64,000 bases of DNA from NCBI RefSeq assembly GCF_049651025.1, contig NZ_JBASBH010000062.1, forward strand, positions 1 to 64,000. Direction: 5' to 3'. Below are positions 58,523-64,000 of the stretch, in pieces. The translations under genes and the position numbers were made by a program. Under the pieces are notes generated by a model. It saw only the letters and a program-made list of their open reading frames with translations, was not told the DNA's origin and made no database searches. Each line of letters opens with the position of its first letter. The first letter of the stretch is position 1. This stretch comes from Parvibaculum sp049651025 (lineage in GTDB: Bacteria; Pseudomonadota; Alphaproteobacteria; Parvibaculales; Parvibaculaceae).

Positions 58523-59284
58523 ATGAGCCGTCGCAGACGCGTTTACGAGGGCAAGGCCAAAGTCCTTTATGAAGGACCCGAGCCGGGCACGCTCATCCAG
58601 CACTTCAAGGACGACGCGACCGCCTTCAACAATCAGAAGCACGCAACGATCGAGGGCAAGGGCGTCCTCAACAACCGGATTTCCGAGTTCATCTTCACGA
58701 AGCTGAACGATATCGGCGTGCCGACGCACTTCATCCGTTCGATCAACATGCGCGAGCAACTCATCCGCGAGGTTGAGATCATTCCGTGTGAAGTCGTCGT
58801 GCGCAACGTCGCCGCCGGCTCGCTCTCGAAGCGTCTTGGCATCGAGGAAGGCACCGCCCTTCCCCGCTCCATCATCGAGTTCTATTATAAGAACGACGAG
58901 CTCCAGGATCCGATGGTTTCCGAAGAGCACATCACGGCCTTCGGCTGGGCGACGCCCCAGGAAATCGACGACATGATGGCGCTCGCGCTTCGCATCAATG
59001 ATTTCCTCTCCGGCCTCTTCCTCGGCATCGGCATTCGTCTCGTGGACTTCAAAGTCGAGTTCGGACGCCTATATGAAGGCGACATGGTCCGCGTCGTACT
59101 TGCAGACGAGATCAGCCCCGACAGCTGCCGTTTGTGGGATATTCGCACCAACGACAAACTCGACAAGGACCGCTTCCGCCAGGACATGGGCGGATTGATG
59201 GAAGCCTATCAGGAAGTCGCCCGCCGCCTCGGCATTCTCTTCGAGAACGAGCCCAAACGCCGTGGCCCAACTCTCGTCAAATGA
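58523..59284 (+). CDS. purC: Phosphoribosylaminoimidazole-succinocarboxamide synthase
   Basis: Makes SAICAR from CAIR and aspartate. Length is 253 residues. YEGKAKVLYEG (phosphate loop), ATAFNNQKHATIEGKG, EVVVRNVAAGS, IRLVDFKVEFGR and DEISPDSCRLWD are the family's active-site segments. The start MSRRRRVYEG matches the family; the upstream GGAATCATG is a weak site. It opens the purC-purS-purQ-purL run. Confidence 0.97.
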   Translation: MSRRRRVYEGKAKVLYEGPEPGTLIQHFKDDATAFNNQKHATIEGKGVLNNRISEFIFTKLNDIGVPTHFIRSINMREQLIREVEIIPCEVVVRNVAAGSLSKRLGIEEGTALPRSIIEFYYKNDELQDPMVSEEHITAFGWATPQEIDDMMALALRINDFLSGLFLGIGIRLVDFKVEFGRLYEGDMVRVVLADEISPDSCRLWDIRTNDKLDKDRFRQDMGGLMEAYQEVARRLGILFENEPKRRGPTLVK

Positions 59285-59303
59285 TCTGCGCCGCAAGGCG
59301 GGG

Positions 59304-59330
59304 GTCATGCCCGGACTTGATACGGGCATC
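59304..59330 (+). repeat. Single-hairpin palindrome between purC and purS
   Basis: GTCATGCCCGGACTTGATACGGGCAT-type hairpin with a 7-bp stem ATGCCCG/CGGGCAT and the family's ACTTGA loop. There is no T-run. It may stabilise or end the purC message ahead of purS. Confidence 0.6.
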
Positions 59331-59359
59331 TAGACAATAAACGAAGGATAAGCTGACCA

Positions 59360-59605
59360 ATGAAGGCCCGCATCAAAGTGATGTTGAAGAACGGTGTGCT
59401 TGACCCCCAGGGCAAGGCCATCGAAGGCGCGCTCGGTTCACTGGGCTTCCCCAATGTCGCAAGCGTGCGTCAGGGCAAACTCTTTGAAGTCGAGATCGCG
59501 GAAAGCGACATGGGCAAGGCCCACGCGGCGATTGACGAAATGAGCAAGAAGCTGCTCGCCAATACCGTCATCGAGAATTACACGATCGAGTTTGACGAGA
59601 AGTAA
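59360..59605 (+). CDS. purS: Phosphoribosylformylglycinamidine synthase subunit PurS
   Basis: An 81-residue subunit that bridges PurL and PurQ. ARIKVMLKNGVLDPQGKAIE is the diagnostic start, and FEVEIAESDMGKAHAAIDEM and LANTVIENYTIEF complete the small alpha/beta fold. Two bases separate its stop from purQ. Its presence matches the short form of PurL in this cluster. Confidence 0.97.
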   Translation: MKARIKVMLKNGVLDPQGKAIEGALGSLGFPNVASVRQGKLFEVEIAESDMGKAHAAIDEMSKKLLANTVIENYTIEFDEK

Positions 59606-59607
59606 GC

Positions 59608-60272
59608 ATGAAATCCGCCGTCATCGTCTTTCCGGGATCGAACCGCGAGCGCGACATGCTTTACGCGCTTGAAAAGATCACTGGCACGAAACCAATTGCC
59701 GTCTGGCACGCCGAAAAGGAACTGCCGAAGGTCGACCTCGTCGTCCTTCCCGGCGGCTTCTCCTATGGCGACTATCTGCGGACCGGCGCAATCGCCGCCC
59801 GCGCTCACATCATGGACGATGTGAAGAAAAAGGCCGAGCAAGGCGTTCACGTGATGGGCGTCTGCAACGGCTTTCAAATTCTCTGCGAAAGCGGAATGCT
59901 TCCCGGCATTCTGATGCGCAACAGCCATCTGAAATTCGTCTGCCGTCATGTGAAGCTCGAAGTCGCCAATGCGAACACGAACTTCACGCGCAAATATCGG
60001 CAGGGCGAAGTCTGGCGTTGCCCCGTCGCGCATGGCGACGGCAATTATTTCGCCGATGCCGAAACCCTCGCCCGCATCGAAGGCGAGAACCGCGTCGTCT
60101 TCCGCTACGCCGAAGGCACGAACCCGAATGGCTCGCTGAACGATATTGCAGGCATCATGAATGAGCGCGGCAATGTCATGGGGCTGATGCCGCATCCTGA
60201 AAATGAAATCGAGCAGCTTAACGGCGGCACCGAAGGCCGCGCCTTGTTCGAAAGCCTGCTGGAGGCCGTGGC

Positions 60273-60276
<4 letters not shown>
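59608..60276 (+). CDS. purQ: Phosphoribosylformylglycinamidine synthase subunit PurQ
   Basis: The glutaminase subunit, 222 residues, class I GATase fold. The nucleophile is the cysteine in VMGVCNGFQIL, and the His and Glu of the triad are in GLMPHPENE. LPGGFSYGDYLRTGAIAA is typical. It supplies ammonia to PurL. Its stop overlaps the GTG start of purL by 4 bases. Confidence 0.97.
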
Positions 60277-62495
<2,219 letters not shown>

Positions 62496-62518
62496 ATAAA
62501 ACAGGAGTACGTCGCGAC

Positions 62519-62755
62519 ATGGCTATGAGTGCTTCGGATATCGAGAAACTGATCAGGCAGGCTCTGCCCGACGCGAAGATCGATATTCGCGACCTTGCCG
62601 GTGACGGCGATCACTATGCCGCAAACATTGTTTCGGCGGCCTTCAAGGGCAAGACGCGCGTTCAGCAGCACCAGATGGTCTACAACGCGCTAAAGGGTGG
62701 TATGGGCACGGAGCTGCATGCGCTGGCATTGCAGACATCCGCGCCGGAAGATTGA
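62519..62755 (+). CDS. BolA family protein
   Basis: A 78-residue protein with the BolA fold. IEKLIRQALPDAKIDIRDLA and DGDHYAANIVSAAFKGKTRV lead to QHQMVYNALKGGMGTELHAL. The invariant C-terminal histidine is in ELHALAL. BolA proteins bind CGFS glutaredoxins with a shared [2Fe-2S] cluster. The next gene encodes one, so the pair is a likely iron-sulfur module. AGGAG lies 8-9 bases before the start. Confidence 0.95.
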   Translation: MAMSASDIEKLIRQALPDAKIDIRDLAGDGDHYAANIVSAAFKGKTRVQQHQMVYNALKGGMGTELHALALQTSAPED

Positions 62756-62800
62756 GATCAACAAATCGATCAGCGCTTGCGAAGCGCGGAAGGACATCAG

Positions 62801-63145
62801 ATGAGCGACAATCCGGTCTTCGACCGCATCCGTCAGGAAGTTCAGAGCAGCGACGTGGTTCTCTTCATGAAGGGCACCCCCGTCTTCCCGCAATGCGGCT
62901 TCTCGAACGCCGTCGTGCAAGTGCTGACCTACCTGAACGTCCCCTTCAAAGGCATCAACGTTCTTGAAGACGGCGAAATTCGCGAAGGCATCAAGCAGTT
63001 CTCCGACTGGCCGACGATCCCGCAGCTTTACGTCAAAGGCGAATTCGTCGGCGGCTGCGACATCGTCCGCGAAATGTTCGAGCAAGGCGAGCTGCGCGAA
63101 TATCTCGCCGCCAAAGGCATCGCGACCGAAGCCGCACAGGCCTGA
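62801..63145 (+). CDS. grxD: Monothiol glutaredoxin (Grx4/GrxD type, CGFS)
   Basis: A 114-residue monothiol glutaredoxin. The active site CGFS lies in VFPQCGFSNAVVQVL. WPTIPQLYVKGEFVGGCDIV holds the GSH-binding TIPQ and GG motifs. It carries a [2Fe-2S] cluster for delivery or iron sensing with BolA. The start is the ATG giving MSDNPVFDRI, with GGAAGGA upstream. A terminator follows. Confidence 0.96.
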   Translation: MSDNPVFDRIRQEVQSSDVVLFMKGTPVFPQCGFSNAVVQVLTYLNVPFKGINVLEDGEIREGIKQFSDWPTIPQLYVKGEFVGGCDIVREMFEQGELREYLAAKGIATEAAQA

Positions 63146-63180
63146 CCCGAACAGACCGAAACAATCCGCTATCCGAACAA

Positions 63181-63213
63181 GGGGAATGCAGCATCTGGCT
63201 GCGTTCCCCTTTT
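63181..63213 (+). terminator. Rho-independent terminator after grxD
   Basis: A stem of about 12 bp (GGGGAATGCAGC with GCTGCGTTCCCC, one G-T pair) with a 5-base loop is followed by TTTTC. Confidence 0.88.
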
Positions 63214-63246
63214 CATTTGGCGACCCCACCCTTCTCACAGGCCAAC

Positions 63247-63275
63247 AAAAAAGGCCGCTCTTTCGAGCGGCCTTT
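63247..63275 (-). terminator. Rho-independent terminator of rpsD
   Basis: The minus strand reads AAAGGCCGCTC, loop GAAA, GAGCGGCCTTT with further T residues. It lies 23 bases after the rpsD stop. The stem also has T residues on the plus side, so it may act on both strands. Confidence 0.9.
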
Positions 63276-63298
63276 CGTTTGTTCGATGCGCGCTGAAA

Positions 63299-63919
63299 CT
63301 AGCTGCGCGAGTAGAATTCGACGACCAGATTCGGCTCCATGCGCACCGGATAGGGCACATCGGCCAGGCTCGGAACGCGGATGAGCTTCACAGTCATCTT
63401 GTTGTGGTCGACTTCGAGATAGTCCGGCGTATCGCGCTCGGCGCTCTGCGAAGCTTCGAGAACGACTGCAAGCTGCTTCGACTTCTCGCGAACTTCAACG
63501 ACGTCGCCTTCACGCAGACGAACGCTGCCGATGGTGACGCGCTTGCCATTGACGAGCACGTGGCCGTGATTGACGAACTGGCGCGCGGCGAAGACCGTGG
63601 CGACGAACTTCGCACGATAGACGATCGCATCGAGGCGACGCTCCAGTAGACCGATCAGAAGCTCGTTCGTGTCGCCGCGAAGGCGCGAAGCTTCCTTGTA
63701 GATGCCGTGGAACTGCTTCTCGGAAATATTGCCGTAATAGCCCTTCAGCTTCTGCTTCGCGCGCAGCTGCACGCCGAAGTCCGAAAGCTTGCCCTTGCGG
63801 CGCTGGCCGTGCTGGCCGGGGCCATATTCGCGCTTGTTAACCGGGCTCTTCGGGCGACCCCAGATGTTTTCGCCCATCCGGCGGTCAATTTTGTATTTAG
63901 CTTCAATGCGCTTTGTCAT
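63299..63919 (-). CDS. rpsD: 30S ribosomal protein S4
   Basis: A 206-residue primary 16S-rRNA-binding protein. RRMGENIWGRPKSPVNKREY and YGPGQHGQRRKGKLSDFGVQ are the N-terminal signature of alphaproteobacterial S4. The S4 RNA-binding domain is in LERRLDAIVYRAKFVATVFA and QFVNHGHVLVNGKRVTIGS. It starts with ATG after CAGGAAACCGCG. It is a stand-alone rpsD, with no other ribosomal genes in view. Confidence 0.98.
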   Translation of the reverse strand: MTKRIEAKYKIDRRMGENIWGRPKSPVNKREYGPGQHGQRRKGKLSDFGVQLRAKQKLKGYYGNISEKQFHGIYKEASRLRGDTNELLIGLLERRLDAIVYRAKFVATVFAARQFVNHGHVLVNGKRVTIGSVRLREGDVVEVREKSKQLAVVLEASQSAERDTPDYLEVDHNKMTVKLIRVPSLADVPYPVRMEPNLVVEFYSRS

Positions 63920-64000
63920 CGCGGTTTCCTGTCAAAAATGGAAACGCGCCCTCCTCTTGCCCTTGCGGGCCGACAGGGGAAGAGGCTCAAGCGTTGCCAT

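Overview
The window is a 64-kb stretch of bacterial chromosome from a GC-rich alphaproteobacterium. Several genes point to that class: the zeta-type F1-ATPase inhibitor (DUF1476), DUF3126, a bacterial transglutaminase-like cysteine peptidase, the NDUFS6-like zinc-finger protein, the PurS/PurQ/small-PurL arrangement, and BolA next to a CGFS glutaredoxin. Five crotonase-fold enzymes, three short-chain dehydrogenases, a GMC alcohol dehydrogenase and a PQQ dehydrogenase suggest a free-living environmental heterotroph that degrades lipids or hydrocarbons. A Parvibaculum-like or related rhizobial lineage fits, but this is inference. There is no insertion sequence, integrase, prophage or CRISPR array. 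It reads as core chromosome with short palindromic repeats between genes.

Layout. 1-4320: cysS (cut by the left edge), folE, hisI, a patatin-like phospholipase and a CBS-domain protein. 4540-8974: a DUF2157/GDYXXLXY membrane pair, then a carotenoid oxygenase divergent from a TetR regulator across a near-perfect palindrome, then a DUF4389 protein. 9059-15565: rhomboid protease and HCCA-isomerase-like pair, a CsgG/HfaB-family lipoprotein, a candidate structured small RNA, a guanidine exporter under a guanidine-II riboswitch, a secreted protein with a long Asn-Thr repeat, and a PAS protein. 15658-28669: GMC oxidoreductase, tandem-PilZ protein, three crotonases, a glycine-zipper protein, a BTLCP peptidase, a GYF-domain protein, an FKBP isomerase, a gamma carbonic anhydrase and several unknown membrane or secreted proteins. 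28766-43539: SDRs, FAD oxidoreductase, cysE, two alpha/beta hydrolases, sulfatase, crotonase, PilZ protein, M20 hydrolase and two tandem MelB-like transporters. 43561-52678: divergent Nramp-like transporter, tRNA-Leu(UAA), CinA-like protein, map-radC, Tat-exported amidase, purB, histidine phosphatase and another crotonase. 52965-63919: sulfate transporter genes without an ATPase gene, PQQ dehydrogenase, ATPase inhibitor, purC-purS-purQ-purL, bolA-grxD and rpsD.

How the genes work together. purB, purC, purS, purQ and purL supply successive steps of IMP/AMP synthesis. BolA and the CGFS glutaredoxin form a known Fe-S/iron-sensing pair. The sulfate transporter and cysE belong to sulfur assimilation and cysteine synthesis but lie 20 kb apart. 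The crotonases and SDRs are scattered single genes rather than one catabolic operon, so their substrates cannot be read from context.

The best-supported regulatory elements are the guanidine-II riboswitch and the TetR-type palindrome. The most novel-looking items are the Asn-Thr repeat secreted protein near an HfaB-like secretion lipoprotein, the four-hairpin RNA candidate downstream of that lipoprotein gene, and the Nramp-like transporter with altered metal-site motifs.
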